In this document: positions 15,359-25,059 of the stretch, in pieces
How the letters are laid out: every line of letters begins with the position of its first letter
How positions within the stretch are numbered: position 1 is the first letter of the stretch
NCBI RefSeq assembly: GCF_033954455.1
Contig: NZ_CP121473.1
Span: 3,334,501-3,398,500, forward strand
Source of the DNA: Thiorhodovibrio litoralis
GTDB lineage: Bacteria > Pseudomonadota > Gammaproteobacteria > Chromatiales > Chromatiaceae
Length of the DNA stretch: 64,000 nucleotides
Reading direction: 5' to 3'
Notes under the pieces: model-generated
Databases searched by the model: none
Told to the model about the DNA's origin: nothing
Seen by the model: the letters and a program-made list of their open reading frames with translations, nothing else
Position numbers and translations under genes: made by a program

Positions 15359-17986
15359 TTAGCCGCGCGCCCCACCGGAGTAGGTGATCAGCGAGCCGCG
15401 CTCGGTATTGCCGCTGCTGCCCGTCACACGGCTGACCGGAGCCGGGGTTTCTTCGTTGCGCTTGCGCTCAATTGGCGGCATCACGGACATCGGACCGGAT
15501 CGCGTCGGATTGCGCCGCTTGGCCCAGGCGCCCTCAGTACCGGTCACATGTTCGCCACGATCCCAGTCATCACCGGTGATTTTTGACCCTGCCGATTGCC
15601 CTTCGCCTGTCACCCGAGAAGCGCTCGCCGTTGCTGGCTTACCCTCGCTGGCTGCTGCCCGCGCAGCTGCCACAGCGGCGGGTTTGGACTTGCCGAAACG
15701 AAAATCCTCGGTGCCTGTGATCTTGCCACTGGCCATCCCAAAGGGACCGGTAATCCGCCCGCCCATCTCGCTGCTAGTCCCGGTAACAGGCCCGCTGCGC
15801 GCAGCGCGATCATGGTCGGCCAGGCGCGCCGGGGAGTTGACGCTGAATTGCTGCCAAGGTGCACCACCGATTGCCTGAGGAAAATCGGGCTCATCTGGCG
15901 TTGCGGCCATGCTGCGCGCCCCCGGTTGCACTGCGGCATCCGCCGCGCAAACAGCGGATTGTTGATCGGCCCCGACATAAGGGGTACCCGTGAGAGGCTC
16001 GCAAGCACCACGCTCATCACCGGTAATCGGCCCGCCGACGCCTGGCCCCTGACCAGTCATGCCGGCATTTGCGGAGCGACGCGCCATCGGCATCATGCGC
16101 TCACGCGCCGCCTGCTGCGCTGCGGGCGGACAGTACTCCTCGACCTGCTCCATACCGGCATAAGGCGTACCCGTAACGGCTTTGCAGGTGCCGGGCTCAT
16201 CGCCGGTGACTCGCGTTGAACGCCCCGTCTGGGTGCCCGAGACAAGCTGGCCGTGCGCGGTGCTGGATTCGCCGACCTTGGCCGGCTCAGGGGCGGGACG
16301 TGTGTTGCAGAAGTGCTCGTACTGCTCACCCGAGAGGTATTCATCGCCAGTGACAGCGCGGCAGCTGCCGGGCTCGTCGCCAGTCACGTGCGTGGAGCGT
16401 CCGACCAATGTGCCGGTCACGCGACCACCAGAAAGCGTCGATGACTCGCCGACCTTGCCAGGAACCTTAGTCGGAACCTTGCTGGCCGGCGCGGCACCTT
16501 GCCCCGATCGCGCGCTGCCTTGACGCGGCGGGATGCCCTCGGCAATGCTCTCGACGTTGGTGTATTGCGTGCCGGTGGTCTTGACCCCAGCGCCATGCTC
16601 GTCTCCGGTCACCTTGACCGAACGATCAACCTGGGTGCCAGACACCGACTGACCGCCCTGGGTTGCCGCCAGCCCGGTGCGACGCCCGCTCGCGGGCTCT
16701 GGCCGGGTGTCGCAGAAGGCCTCGAAATGGGCGGGCGAGAGATAATCGGTTCCGGTCACACGCTTGCAACTGCCGGGCTCATCGCCGGTCACGCGATTGG
16801 ACCGGCCCACCTCGTTACCTGTGATGCGATTGCCATGACCGGACGGGCTGACGCCGACTTTCGGCACACCCCGCTGCGGCTCGCTCTGGCAGAACTCGCG
16901 GAAAATATCGGCGCCCATGTATTCGGTACCTGTCACATTGCGACAGGTGCTGGGCTCGTCACCCGTGGTCTTGATGCTGCGACCAACGCGGGTGCCAGTG
17001 ACGGACTGGCCAGCCGCCGTCTCGCTGAGGCCGACCTTCCAATGTTGGTCAGTGGCGCCGCCAGCCGTGCCATTACGCCGCACCCGACCCGTCGGCGCGG
17101 ATTTGGGCTCACCGGCACCGCCGTTGTGGCTGCGCTGCGCGCGCACCCGCTGGGCCAGCTCGCGCCCGGACAGTTTCGGATTGGCCTGACGCGCCAGACC
17201 GGCCGCCGAGGTTGGTTGGTTGCTGGCGGCCTTGCCGCGTCCGGATTGGGCCGTGCGACGGGCCAGCGCCACCATGCGCCCGGTTGGTTTGGTGGCCAAG
17301 GTCGCATCGCGACGGCTCGCGCGGGGACTTGCGCCCAATTTGGTGCCAAATTTGGTGCCCGATTTGGCTCCAAGGCGGGAGCGTCCGGTGTCGGAATTGG
17401 CGACAGTCGATGCATTGGCCGACGACCGAACCTGATCAACTGGCGCCGTAGGACCGTTCTGGGGGGGGCCGGCATCCGGCGCGGGCGATGCAGTGGCCGA
17501 AGCGGACACGCGTGCCGTTTCCTTGGAGCGCACCCGATCCTGCGCCTTGACCGCGCGGCGGCCCTGCCGTGACAAGGCTTCACGCCGGGCGCGTGCGGCT
17601 GATGCACTGGTTTGCGCCGACCGTTTCGTGGAGCTGGCACGATTGGCTGATCGCGCCTGAAGCTGGCCTGAGGAAAGTTGGCCTGAGGAAAGTTGGCCGG
17701 GGGAAAGTTGGCCAGGGGAGACCTGACTTGCGGACGACTGACTCAAATGCGCCTGGCCAGGAGACGGCCGGCTAGAAGACGGCTGGGCCAAAGAGCCCGG
17801 CGTGCTCGAAGGCTGAGCGCCCTGGGAAGACGATCCGTCGGAACTCACGCGCTGGCGCGCCGGGGCGCCGCGACTGCGCTCGGCGGTCGTGGCATTCGCC
17901 TTCGTCTTACCGCCGGTGGAAAGTGCGCGGCGACGGGCGAGCGCGGCCTCGCGACCGCTGGTTTTCAGGTTCGCTTTGCTTGCCAT
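15359..17986 (-). CDS. csoS2: Carboxysome scaffold/assembly protein CsoS2
   Basis: 875 residues from the ATG at 17986 (MASKANLKTSGREAALARRR), which matches the family start; the frame is open for 73 more codons upstream, but that stretch is unlike CsoS2. The protein links RuBisCO to the shell. Four basic N-repeats are visible (SGREAALARRRALS, ARAARREALSRQGRR, GRMVALARRTAQSGRGK, SGRELAQRVRAQR). About six middle-region repeats of the type VTGDEPGSCKRVTGTDYL...FC follow, then a C-terminal region ending NTERGSLITYSGGARG, the shell-anchoring peptide. The N-terminal region also has a pentapeptide tandem repeat and an eight-C run (17461-17468 as G on the plus strand). Confidence 0.96.
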   Translation of the reverse strand: MASKANLKTSGREAALARRRALSTGGKTKANATTAERSRGAPARQRVSSDGSSSQGAQPSSTPGSLAQPSSSRPSPGQAHLSQSSASQVSPGQLSPGQLSSGQLSSGQLQARSANRASSTKRSAQTSASAARARREALSRQGRRAVKAQDRVRSKETARVSASATASPAPDAGPPQNGPTAPVDQVRSSANASTVANSDTGRSRLGAKSGTKFGTKLGASPRASRRDATLATKPTGRMVALARRTAQSGRGKAASNQPTSAAGLARQANPKLSGRELAQRVRAQRSHNGGAGEPKSAPTGRVRRNGTAGGATDQHWKVGLSETAAGQSVTGTRVGRSIKTTGDEPSTCRNVTGTEYMGADIFREFCQSEPQRGVPKVGVSPSGHGNRITGNEVGRSNRVTGDEPGSCKRVTGTDYLSPAHFEAFCDTRPEPASGRRTGLAATQGGQSVSGTQVDRSVKVTGDEHGAGVKTTGTQYTNVESIAEGIPPRQGSARSGQGAAPASKVPTKVPGKVGESSTLSGGRVTGTLVGRSTHVTGDEPGSCRAVTGDEYLSGEQYEHFCNTRPAPEPAKVGESSTAHGQLVSGTQTGRSTRVTGDEPGTCKAVTGTPYAGMEQVEEYCPPAAQQAARERMMPMARRSANAGMTGQGPGVGGPITGDERGACEPLTGTPYVGADQQSAVCAADAAVQPGARSMAATPDEPDFPQAIGGAPWQQFSVNSPARLADHDRAARSGPVTGTSSEMGGRITGPFGMASGKITGTEDFRFGKSKPAAVAAARAAASEGKPATASASRVTGEGQSAGSKITGDDWDRGEHVTGTEGAWAKRRNPTRSGPMSVMPPIERKRNEETPAPVSRVTGSSGNTERGSLITYSGGARG
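17666..17725. repeat. 15-bp tandem repeat inside csoS2
   Basis: Two identical 15-bp units (17666-17680 and 17681-17695), a third with two differences (17696-17710) and a fourth diverged unit (17711-17725). They encode the pentapeptide repeat SGQLS/PGQLS in the disordered N-terminal region. Length polymorphism among strains would be expected. Confidence 0.85.
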
Positions 17987-18147
17987 CGTGATATCCGTTG
18001 TCTGTTTCTGCAATTGCGGGCCGGATGCGCGGCCTTTGCTGGTGATGCCAGCCGCGGGACCAGCTTGCGGGCCAGTGCCGCTTTCCGTGCCGGGGCTGAA
18101 GTCGGAACTCAAATGGGGCCCGGACGGGCGATCATCCGCTAGACCAA

Positions 18148-18169
18148 GAGCACCTCCGGCGAGGTGCTC
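18148..18169 (-). promoter_or_regulatory. Stem-loop in the cbbS-csoS2 spacer
   Basis: A perfect 9-bp stem (GAGCACCTC / GAGGTGCTC) with a 4-nt loop lies in the 332-nt spacer between cbbS (ends 18319) and csoS2 (starts 17986). There is no T tract, so it is not a classical terminator. It could slow 3' exonucleases and protect the cbbLS part of the message, or attenuate read-through. The rest of the spacer holds an in-frame extension of csoS2 but no recognisable gene. Confidence 0.5.
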
Positions 18170-18318
18170 GAACAGCGGATACGCGGTGATCGACATCGGC
18201 GGCATTCACGCGCCGGCAGCGGCCAGCGCCGAGCACGGCGCGCCTCCGGCACAGGTGCTTTTGGATAGGTACACCTGAGGGGCCCTTCGAGTCCTGAGGC
18301 GGCCTGCTCTGCAAAAGA

Positions 18319-18663
18319 TCAACCGCGCCCCTGGAATATCACGAAGCACGAGCCCTGGCTTTGGGTGTAGTTGTCGTAGCCGGTCAGGCGGACGTGATGA
18401 TCCGGGTAGCTGCGATGGCAGGCCTCCAGCTCAGCGGCGACGTTGTCGAGCTCGGTCTCGCCGAAGAACGGGAGCTTCCACATGGTCCAGTAGTCATCCA
18501 TGGCATTGCTAGGATGGACGTGCTCGATGGCCGGCGTCCAGCCCTGAGCGATGATGTACGCGATCTGGTCGTATATCTCCTGCTGCGACATGGGCGGCAG
18601 AAAGCCGAAGGTCTCCAGCGTCTGCTTGGTCTGGTAATCGCCTGTGGTGCTTTGAAAAGGCAT
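18319..18663 (-). CDS. cbbS: RuBisCO small subunit, form IA
   Basis: 114 residues, the usual form IA length. Seen: [83 protein letters not shown]. Eight copies assemble with eight large subunits. AGGAG lies 9 nt before the ATG. The separation from cbbL is 93 nt and contains a stem-loop. Confidence 0.97.
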   Translation of the reverse strand: MPFQSTTGDYQTKQTLETFGFLPPMSQQEIYDQIAYIIAQGWTPAIEHVHPSNAMDDYWTMWKLPFFGETELDNVAAELEACHRSYPDHHVRLTGYDNYTQSQGSCFVIFQGRG

Positions 18664-18718
18664 GTTGCGGTTCTCCTGAAATCTGCGTCGAAGGAAGGTC
18701 TGGACCGAGATCCGAGGA

Positions 18719-18746
18719 AGTGGCTAGGTACGAGGTACCAGCCACT
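18719..18746 (-). promoter_or_regulatory. Stem-loop in the cbbL-cbbS spacer
   Basis: Two stacked stems, AGTGGCT/AGCCACT (7 bp) and GGTAC/GTACC (5 bp), separated by a one-base bulge and closing a 3-nt loop. It lies within the 93-nt spacer, just after the cbbL stop. No T run follows, so mRNA stabilisation or partial attenuation is more likely than termination. Confidence 0.5.
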
Positions 18747-18756
18747 CGCCATTGAC

Positions 18757-20172
18757 TTAGTTCACGTCGAGCTTGTCGACAGTGTCGAACTCGAACTTGA
18801 TCTCTTTCCAGGTCTCCATAGCGATGGCCAGCTCTGGGCTGTGGCGCGCCGCCTCGGTGAGGATATCGCGGGCCTCCTTCTCGATCTCGCGGCCCTCGTT
18901 GCGAGCCTTGACCGAGGCCTCCAACGCAACACGGTTGGCGGCGGCGCCAGCGGCGTTGCCCCAGGGGTGACCCTGGGTACCACCACCGAACTGCAGCATG
19001 GAATCGTCGCCGAAGATGGTCACCAACGCCGGCATGTGCCAGACGTGGATGCCGCCCGAGGCAACGGCGAAGACGCCGGGCATCGAGCCCCAGTCCTGAT
19101 CGAAGAAGACGCCGCGGGAGCGATCTTCCGGCACGAAGGACTCGCGCAACTGGTCGACGAATCCAAGGGTGGAGGCGCGATCGCCTTCGAGCTTGCCGAC
19201 GACGGTGCCGGTGTGCAGGTGGTCACCACCAGACAGACGCAGGCATTTCGCCAGCACGCGGAAGTGGATTCCGTGCTTGGGATGGCGGTCGATGACGGCG
19301 TGCATCGCGCGGTGGATGTGCAGCAGCATGCCGTTCTCGCGACACCAGTTGGCCAGGCCGGTGTTGGCCGTGAAGCCGCCGGTCAGGAAGTCGTGCATCA
19401 TGATCGGCGAGCCGACCTCCTTGGCGAACTCGGCGCGCTTGTACATGTCTTCCGGCGTCGCGGCGGTGACGTTCAGGTAGTGGCCCTTGCGCTCGCCGGT
19501 CTCGGCTTGTGCCTTCTGGATGGCCTCGCCGACGAACTCGAAGCGGTCACGCCAGCGCATGAAGGGCTGGGAGTTGACGTTCTCGTCGTCCTTGGTCATG
19601 TCCAGACCGCCGCGCAGGCACTCATAGACGGCACGACCGTAGTTCTTCGCAGACAGGCCGAGCTTCGGCTTGATGGTGGCGCCCAGCAGCGGACGGCCGT
19701 ACTTGTTCAGGCGATCGCGCTCGAGCTGGATGCCGGCCGGCGGACCGCCGCAGGTCTTGATGTAGGCGATCGGGAAGCGGATGTCTTCCAGGCGCAGGTG
19801 ACGCAGGGCCTTGAAGCCGAATACGTTACCGACCAGCGAGGTCAGCACGTTGACGACCGAGCCCTCTTCGAACAGATCGATCGGATAGGCAATGAAGGCA
19901 TAGAAGGACTCACTGTCGCCGGGTACTTCCTCGATACGGTAGCAGCGGCCCTTGTAGTACTCCAGGTCGGTCAGCAACTCTGACCAGACGGTGCTCCATG
20001 TGCCGGTGGAGGATTCGGCGGCGACGGCGGCGGCTACTTCCTCACGGGGTACACCAGGCTGCCCGGTGCACTTGAAGCAGGCGAGGAGGTCGGTGTCGAG
20101 GGGGACGTAGTCCGGCGTCCAGTACATGTCCCGGTATTCTTTCACACCGGCGTCGTAACCTTTTTTACTCAT
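18757..20172 (-). CDS. cbbL: RuBisCO large subunit, form IA
   Basis: 471 residues from the ATG at 20172 ([18 protein letters not shown]), preceded by AGGAG 6 nt upstream. It catalyses carboxylation of ribulose-1,5-bisphosphate. Active-site segments are intact: [33 protein letters not shown] (carbamylated Lys and metal-binding Asp/Glu), [41 protein letters not shown] and [13 protein letters not shown]. The N-terminal sequence and the linkage to cso genes mark form IA of the carboxysomal type. It is the first gene of the operon. Confidence 0.98.
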   Translation of the reverse strand: MSKKGYDAGVKEYRDMYWTPDYVPLDTDLLACFKCTGQPGVPREEVAAAVAAESSTGTWSTVWSELLTDLEYYKGRCYRIEEVPGDSESFYAFIAYPIDLFEEGSVVNVLTSLVGNVFGFKALRHLRLEDIRFPIAYIKTCGGPPAGIQLERDRLNKYGRPLLGATIKPKLGLSAKNYGRAVYECLRGGLDMTKDDENVNSQPFMRWRDRFEFVGEAIQKAQAETGERKGHYLNVTAATPEDMYKRAEFAKEVGSPIMMHDFLTGGFTANTGLANWCRENGMLLHIHRAMHAVIDRHPKHGIHFRVLAKCLRLSGGDHLHTGTVVGKLEGDRASTLGFVDQLRESFVPEDRSRGVFFDQDWGSMPGVFAVASGGIHVWHMPALVTIFGDDSMLQFGGGTQGHPWGNAAGAAANRVALEASVKARNEGREIEKEARDILTEAARHSPELAIAMETWKEIKFEFDTVDKLDVN

Positions 20173-20536
20173 GCTCAGCTCCTGTGGTCTGTTTGCGTCT
20201 GCTTCGGCCTGCCGACGCCTCAAATCCGAGATGGGAATCGGAACAAGGATAGCCGGCCGCTGACTTAAACGAAAATCGATTCTCCTGATGCGATCGATAG
20301 ACGATTGCTGATGCCAGCGGCCCGCGGGGAATCGGTTTCAATGCAGCCGGGAACTTTAACCGAAGAGACACGTTCAGACAATCCTTTTCCGGCGATCCGC
20401 TCTTCGCCAAGCGCCATCCGCGCAGTGCCCTGCCCTCCCGAGGCTAGCGAGTCGCTGCTACTGGCAACCCGCGCCAAGAGATTCTAAAATCGGTGGCATA
20501 TTCGTTCCCAGGCGCGGCATCTTCACGGAGGGCCCC
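20173..20536. promoter_or_regulatory. Divergent promoter region upstream of cbbL and the HNH gene
   Basis: 364 nt without a supported gene between the divergent cbbL and HNH-nuclease genes. It must hold the main promoter of the carboxysome operon and, by analogy, the CbbR operator. I could not pick a convincing T-N11-A array or -35/-10 pair by eye. The segment nearest cbbL has an ATCGATCG-rich patch and an AT-rich stretch (about 20265-20300) that are candidates. Confidence 0.45.
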
Positions 20537-20962
20537 ATGCCCCAAGCTCGTCATCCCAAAACCGGCAAGCCCATCGATACAGCTAAGCTCGATCAGATCG
20601 TCGCCAGCGCGCGGCGCGCCAGCGACGACCGTGCCGCCGGCTATCGCGCCCAGGCGCTCAAGCTCTACCCCTGGGTTTGCGGGCGCTGTAGTCGGGAGTT
20701 CAATCAGCAAAACCTGCGCGAGCTGACCGTCCATCACAAGGATATGGACCACGACAACAACCCGCCCGACGGCAGCAACTGGGAATTACTCTGCCTGTAC
20801 TGCCATGACAACGAGCATCAGAAGTTCGAAGAGCACCTGGCCGCGCTCGCCTCCGGCCGCGCGCCGGGCGGAGCATCCGCGGGCAGCCAGACCAGCACCA
20901 CCACCCACCGGCCATTCGATGCCCTCGGCGATTTACTCAAGCAGGGCACCAAGGGCGATTGA
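20537..20962 (+). CDS. YajD-like HNH nuclease family protein
   Basis: 141 residues. A zinc-ribbon HNH fold: WVCGRCSREF, LTVHHKDMDHDNNPPDGSNWELLCLYCHDNEH. Both CxxC pairs and the HH...N...H catalytic elements are present. YajD-type proteins are small, widespread in proteobacteria and of unknown role; this is not a homing or restriction enzyme by context. The C-terminal 45 residues are low complexity. A ribosome-binding site GGAGGG lies about 8 nt before the ATG. Confidence 0.85.
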   Translation: MPQARHPKTGKPIDTAKLDQIVASARRASDDRAAGYRAQALKLYPWVCGRCSREFNQQNLRELTVHHKDMDHDNNPPDGSNWELLCLYCHDNEHQKFEEHLAALASGRAPGGASAGSQTSTTTHRPFDALGDLLKQGTKGD

Positions 20963-20976
20963 TAGATCCGCTGAAA

Positions 20977-21651
20977 TTATAACTCTGCCCACATGCGCAG
21001 CAGGTTGTTGTAGGACCGATCCACATAGGCAGTGTGCTCGGCCTCGGGCGCGTCCTTGAGCAGATGCTCGCGCGCCAGGTTCAATTCGGAGAGCAGCTCG
21101 CGTTGAGCGGGGTCGCGCACGTAGCTTTGAATCCAAGTAAGGGCGACCAGGCGCTGGCCGCGCGTGACGGGCGCGACCCAGTGCAGGCTGGCTGAGGGAT
21201 AGAGCACCGCATGGCCGGCGGGCAGCTTGACCGCGCGCTCGCCAAAGCTGGTGCGGATGGTCAACTCGCCCCCGTCATAGTCCTCTGGTGCGTTCAGAAA
21301 CACCGTCAGCGACACATCGGTGCGAAAGCGCGGCCCGCTCGCTCCCATGATGGGATCATCGATGTGCGCGCCATAGGTCATGCCCGGCTCGTACCGGGCG
21401 ACGATGAAGTCCGCCACCCGGTGCGGCAGCGCGCCAAAGCGAAAGGCCGGGTGATGGCCGAGGCTCGGCATCAGGATGCGTGCCAGCCGCTCCATGCGCG
21501 CTCGCTCACCGGCGAGTTCCTGATTGTGCTTGACGCGCGCAGCGGCAAATCCGGCGCTCAGCTTGCCGTCGACGAACTCAGCGCCCTCGATCACCTCGCG
21601 CACTTTGTCGAGCTGGGGCCGGTTCAGCAGTTCCGGGATGGTCAGCAGCAT
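20977..21651 (-). CDS. Fe(II)/2-oxoglutarate-dependent PKHD-type dioxygenase (PiuC/YbiX-like)
   Basis: 224 residues from the ATG at 21651 (MLLTIPELLNRPQLDKVREVIEGAEFVDGKLSAG), the usual start of this family; an ATG at 21705 would add a non-conserved extension. Metal ligands HxD (YGAHIDDPIMG) and the distal His in PSASLHWVAPVTRGQRLVALTWIQS are visible. These hydroxylases are often linked to iron uptake, but no siderophore receptor is nearby. It is a single gene convergent with the HNH gene, 14 nt apart. Confidence 0.9.
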   Translation of the reverse strand: MLLTIPELLNRPQLDKVREVIEGAEFVDGKLSAGFAAARVKHNQELAGERARMERLARILMPSLGHHPAFRFGALPHRVADFIVARYEPGMTYGAHIDDPIMGASGPRFRTDVSLTVFLNAPEDYDGGELTIRTSFGERAVKLPAGHAVLYPSASLHWVAPVTRGQRLVALTWIQSYVRDPAQRELLSELNLAREHLLKDAPEAEHTAYVDRSYNNLLRMWAEL

Positions 21652-21748
21652 CGGGCGAAGTACCTCGTCTGGGTGGTGGTCATGGCGCTCGGGCGTCCTT
21701 ATCATCAGTCAGACAAGATAGGAACACAGGCGCATTGGAGACTGACGC

Positions 21749-22441
21749 ATGATCCTCGAAGCCATTGTTGAAGACCAGGTCTACAGCCTGAATGTCCCCG
21801 AGTCACTGCTCACGCAGGCCGGTGATTTTTTCGACCAGCTCGACCGCGATATGGATAACGGCTGGCAGATGAGCCGCGACTGGGTGGACGCGCCCGACCA
21901 GGTGCAGCGCGGGCAGATTGTCGCCGACAAACTGCTGACCGCGCTGGAGAACGAAAACCAGAAGCTCGGCATGCTGATGGCTGGCTATCTGCTCTCCCGG
22001 CTACCGGGGCTCAAGTCGGTCGAGTTTGACATCCAGGGTGAGATTCAGAACAACCAGTTCGATTTCCATCCGAGCGTCGATGCGCACAGCAGCCCCTTGT
22101 CCGCTGCCAGCAAGCCACCCACCGCGGCCGAACCCCCTGCCGGCGCGCCTCCCGAAACCGCAGCCGAAGCCAACACCGGTCCATCGGCCGAGCAGCTCAC
22201 CGCCACGGCGCGCAATTGCGCGGGTGCCCCTCGCGGTCTCAGTAAACTGCAAGCCATGGCGCAAGCTGGGCAGGATGTGTCCAAGGTGTTCAAGGTCGGC
22301 AAGGGCTATCGCTTCTCGGTATTCGACCACGCCAGTCAAGGCTGGCAGGACGGTCCGCTACTCAAGTCCCAGGACGAGGCCGAGCGCCTACGCGAGCGGG
22401 TCTTCGCCAGCCGTTACGAAGCGCTGCAGCGCGCGGAGTAA
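21749..22441 (+). CDS. Conserved hypothetical protein
   Basis: 230 residues. I do not recognise a named family. Residues 1-115 look globular and acidic (LNVPESLLTQAGDFFDQLDRDMDNGWQMSRDWVD, ADKLLTALENENQKLGMLMAGYLLSRLPG). A Pro/Ala-rich linker of about 60 residues follows, then a C-terminal domain (KVGKGYRFSVFDHASQGWQDGPLLKSQDEAERLRERVFASRYEAL) that resembles a small substrate-adaptor fold. No signal peptide or membrane segment. It is divergent from the dioxygenase gene. Confidence 0.7.
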   Translation: MILEAIVEDQVYSLNVPESLLTQAGDFFDQLDRDMDNGWQMSRDWVDAPDQVQRGQIVADKLLTALENENQKLGMLMAGYLLSRLPGLKSVEFDIQGEIQNNQFDFHPSVDAHSSPLSAASKPPTAAEPPAGAPPETAAEANTGPSAEQLTATARNCAGAPRGLSKLQAMAQAGQDVSKVFKVGKGYRFSVFDHASQGWQDGPLLKSQDEAERLRERVFASRYEALQRAE

Positions 22442-22486
22442 GTTGCCACGGGGCCGCTCCGCGGAATTGCCGCGTGGTTTCTATCC

Positions 22487-23587
22487 TTAGCTTGCGAGTC
22501 GCTCCAGCGGGCGCAGTGCATCGATACTGGCGCCAATCTGCTCGGCTGAGACATCACTGGTCACCAGCGCGGTGCCAATGGCCTTCAGCAGCACCAGCCG
22601 CAGCGCCCCGGCCTGAACCTTCTTATCCACCGCCATCAGCTCGAGCATGCGCTGGCTGCTGAGTGCTGGAGGCGGAGCAACCGGCAAAGCGAACCGCTCG
22701 AGCAGGGCGCGGGTACGCGCGACAGCATCCGCGTTGAGCCAGCCAAGCTGGCGCGAGAGCTCCGCCGCCATGACCATACCGGCAGCCACCGCTTCGCCGT
22801 GAAGCCATGCGCCATAGCCGAGGCCCGCCTCGATCGCATGACCAAAGGTGTGGCCGAGATTGAGCAGCGCGCGCTGGCCGAGCTCGCGCTCGTCGGCCTC
22901 GACCACCTCGGCCTTGTTGCGACAGGAGCGCTCAATGGCTTCCGCCAGCACCGCGGGCTCGCGCGCCAACAGCGCCTCGGCATGGGCCTCGAGCCAGTCG
23001 AAAAATTCCGGATCGCGGATCAGCCCGTATTTGACTACCTCGGCCAGGCCGGCCGCGAGCTCCCGTTCAGGCAGTGTGCTCAGAGTGTCGGTATCGGCGA
23101 TCACCGCCACCGGCTGGTGAAAGGCGCCGATCATGTTCTTGCCGGCTGGATGGTTGATGCCAGTCTTGCCGCCGACAGAGGAATCGACTTGCGCCAGCAA
23201 GGTGGTCGGCACCTGAACAAAGGACACGCCACGCTGGTAGCAAGCCGCCGCAAAGCCGGTGATATCGCCAACCACGCCGCCGCCGAGGGCGATCAGGGTG
23301 CAGTCGCGCGCGAAGCGCTGCTCGAGCAGGGCATCAAAAATCCCGTGCCAGGTGTCGACCTCCTTGTAGGCCTCACCATCGGGCAAAATCCGCTCAGCCA
23401 GTTGAAAATCACCCAGGGCCGCGCGCAGCCTGTCAAGATACAGCGGCGCCACTGTGGTATTGCTGACGACCATGACCTGATGGCCGCGGATATGGGGCCG
23501 CAGACAGTCTGGCTCGCGCAGCAGGCCCGGGCCGATGAAGATCGGATACGCCCGCGCCCCCAGATCAATTTCCAGCTGTTTGGTCAT
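22487..23587 (-). CDS. aroB: 3-dehydroquinate synthase
   Basis: 366 residues from the ATG at 23587 ([19 protein letters not shown]). It converts DAHP to 3-dehydroquinate in the shikimate pathway with NAD and a divalent metal. Seen: [68 protein letters not shown], and the metal-binding segment [17 protein letters not shown]. It is immediately downstream of aroK with a 17-nt gap, the standard gammaproteobacterial order. Confidence 0.97.
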   Translation of the reverse strand: MTKQLEIDLGARAYPIFIGPGLLREPDCLRPHIRGHQVMVVSNTTVAPLYLDRLRAALGDFQLAERILPDGEAYKEVDTWHGIFDALLEQRFARDCTLIALGGGVVGDITGFAAACYQRGVSFVQVPTTLLAQVDSSVGGKTGINHPAGKNMIGAFHQPVAVIADTDTLSTLPERELAAGLAEVVKYGLIRDPEFFDWLEAHAEALLAREPAVLAEAIERSCRNKAEVVEADERELGQRALLNLGHTFGHAIEAGLGYGAWLHGEAVAAGMVMAAELSRQLGWLNADAVARTRALLERFALPVAPPPALSSQRMLELMAVDKKVQAGALRLVLLKAIGTALVTSDVSAEQIGASIDALRPLERLAS

Positions 23588-23604
23588 CGCACCAAGCTTG
23601 AGCA

Positions 23605-24129
23605 TCAGAGCGATTCCTCTTCCAGCCGGCGGACGATCTCCTTGACCACAGAGGAAGTCCCGCGCCGCTCGGTCGAGACCACCATGTCCGCTACCTGCCG
23701 ATAGACAGGCTCACGCTCGGCCATCAGTTCTTTGAGCTTGGCCAGCGGGTCCTCGGTGTCGAGCAGGGGCCGGTTGCGGTCGCGCGCGGTGCGCGAATGC
23801 TGCTGCTCGGCACTGCAGTGCAGGTAAATCACGAAACCGCGCGCGGCAAGCCGCTGTCGGTTCTCGGCCAGCATGATGGCACCGCCGCCGGTGGCCAGCA
23901 CGACGCCGTCCTGCTCGGTCAGGTCCTCGATCACCTGGCGCTCGCGCGCGCGAAAGCCGGCTTCGCCCTCAAACTCAAACACCGTCGGAATATCAACGCC
24001 GGTGCGGCGCTGGATTTCCTGATCGCTATCGAGAAAACTGTAACCGAGCGCCTCGGCCAATTGGCGCCCGACCGTGCTTTTGCCGGCCCCCATGGGACCG
24101 ACCAGAAAAATATTTGGTGGCATTGTCAT
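23605..24129 (-). CDS. aroK: Shikimate kinase
   Basis: 174 residues from the ATG at 24129 ([29 protein letters not shown]); the frame is open further upstream without family similarity. Walker [10 protein letters not shown], the [11 protein letters not shown] shikimate/Mg site, [25 protein letters not shown] and the lid arginine RDRNRPLL are all present. It phosphorylates shikimate. First gene of aroK-aroB, divergent from sdhC across 165 nt. Confidence 0.96.
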   Translation of the reverse strand: MTMPPNIFLVGPMGAGKSTVGRQLAEALGYSFLDSDQEIQRRTGVDIPTVFEFEGEAGFRARERQVIEDLTEQDGVVLATGGGAIMLAENRQRLAARGFVIYLHCSAEQQHSRTARDRNRPLLDTEDPLAKLKELMAEREPVYRQVADMVVSTERRGTSSVVKEIVRRLEEESL

Positions 24130-24294
24130 AGCGCACAGGTATGCCAGATTTGCCAGCTCGGGGCAAGGTGGCCGCCGCATCCGCGCGAACGCTCTCCGAC
24201 CCAAAACAAGCCGGAAGCCCGCGTCGTTCCGGTATATACTAGCGCGTCACTGACCGAGACCACCCATCAAAAAACGCAATCCGACCGATTCTCG

Positions 24295-24693
24295 ATGAGC
24301 CTCCCCCACCGCCATACCAATGCCCCGGCGCGGCCGGTTTTTCTCGAGCCCTGGCGCATTCGCCTGCCCTTGCCGGGATTCGTCTCCATTCTGCACCGCG
24401 TCAGCGGGGTGCTGATGGTACTGGCCATTCCCATCGGCGCCTGGGCGCTCGGCGCTGCGGTGGCAAGCGAACAGGGCTTTGACCGCGTCACCGGCTTGCT
24501 CAACGTTCCGCTGGTCAAAATTGCACTACTGCTGCTGTTGTGGTCCTTCTTGCATCATCTTTTCGCGGGTCTGCGCTTTCTGCTGATGGACCTGGGATTT
24601 GCCATTGAGCTCACGCCCGCGCGGCGCACGGCCGCGCTTGCCCTGGGCGCTGGCTTGGCGGCGACTCTGCTGCTCGGTGGAGGCCTGCTATGA
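24295..24693 (+). CDS. sdhC: Succinate dehydrogenase cytochrome b556 subunit
   Basis: 132 residues with three membrane segments. The conserved RPVFLEPWRIRLPLPGFVSILHRVSGVLM (quinone site region) and LHHLFAGLRFLLMDLG (haem-ligand His) identify SdhC. It anchors the complex in the inner membrane. Start at 24295 (MSLPHRHTNAPARP); the ribosome-binding site is weak. The stop overlaps the sdhD start by 4 nt. Confidence 0.95.
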   Translation: MSLPHRHTNAPARPVFLEPWRIRLPLPGFVSILHRVSGVLMVLAIPIGAWALGAAVASEQGFDRVTGLLNVPLVKIALLLLLWSFLHHLFAGLRFLLMDLGFAIELTPARRTAALALGAGLAATLLLGGGLL

Positions 24694-25055
24694 GCCGCCA
24701 GGCATCGGGGCTCAAAGCCTGGTTTATTCAGCGCTTGAGCGCAGTTTATATTGCGCTCTTTGGCAGCTATCTGATCATCCGCATCGTGCTGGCGCCGCCG
24801 CCCGCTTACGCAGACTTTCTCGCTTGGCTGAGCACGCCGCCGGCTGCACTTGGCATCCTGCTGTACATTCCGCTGCTGCTGGCGCATGCCTGGGTCGGCC
24901 TGCGCGATGTGCTGATCGACTACATCAAGCCGTCATCCTTGCGCTTGGGCCTGCTCGGCTTCTTTGCCTTCGTGCTGCTTGGCTCCGGCCTGTGGGCCGC
25001 GCAGGCGGTGCTGCTGGCGCGCGCGCTGGCGCTTGGAACTGGGAGTTCGGAATAG
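24690..25055 (+). CDS. sdhD: Succinate dehydrogenase membrane anchor subunit
   Basis: 121 residues with three membrane segments. Seen: GLKAWFIQRLSAVYIALFG, LLLAHAWVGLRDVLIDYIKP (the haem-binding His and the quinone-site region) and a final hydrophobic helix. It pairs with SdhC. It overlaps sdhC by 4 nt, and sdhA follows after 4 nt. Confidence 0.94.
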   Translation: MSRQASGLKAWFIQRLSAVYIALFGSYLIIRIVLAPPPAYADFLAWLSTPPAALGILLYIPLLLAHAWVGLRDVLIDYIKPSSLRLGLLGFFAFVLLGSGLWAAQAVLLARALALGTGSSE

Positions 25056-25059
25056 CATC

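Noticed and set aside
17987-18205. Longer CsoS2 starting at 18205
   Set aside because: The additional 73 residues are unlike CsoS2, and the family start (MASKANLKTSGREAALARRR) coincides with 17986.
18361-19983. A 540-codon plus-strand frame opposite cbbL/cbbS
   Set aside because: It is the antisense of highly conserved RuBisCO genes and shows no family resemblance; long antisense frames are expected in GC-rich DNA.
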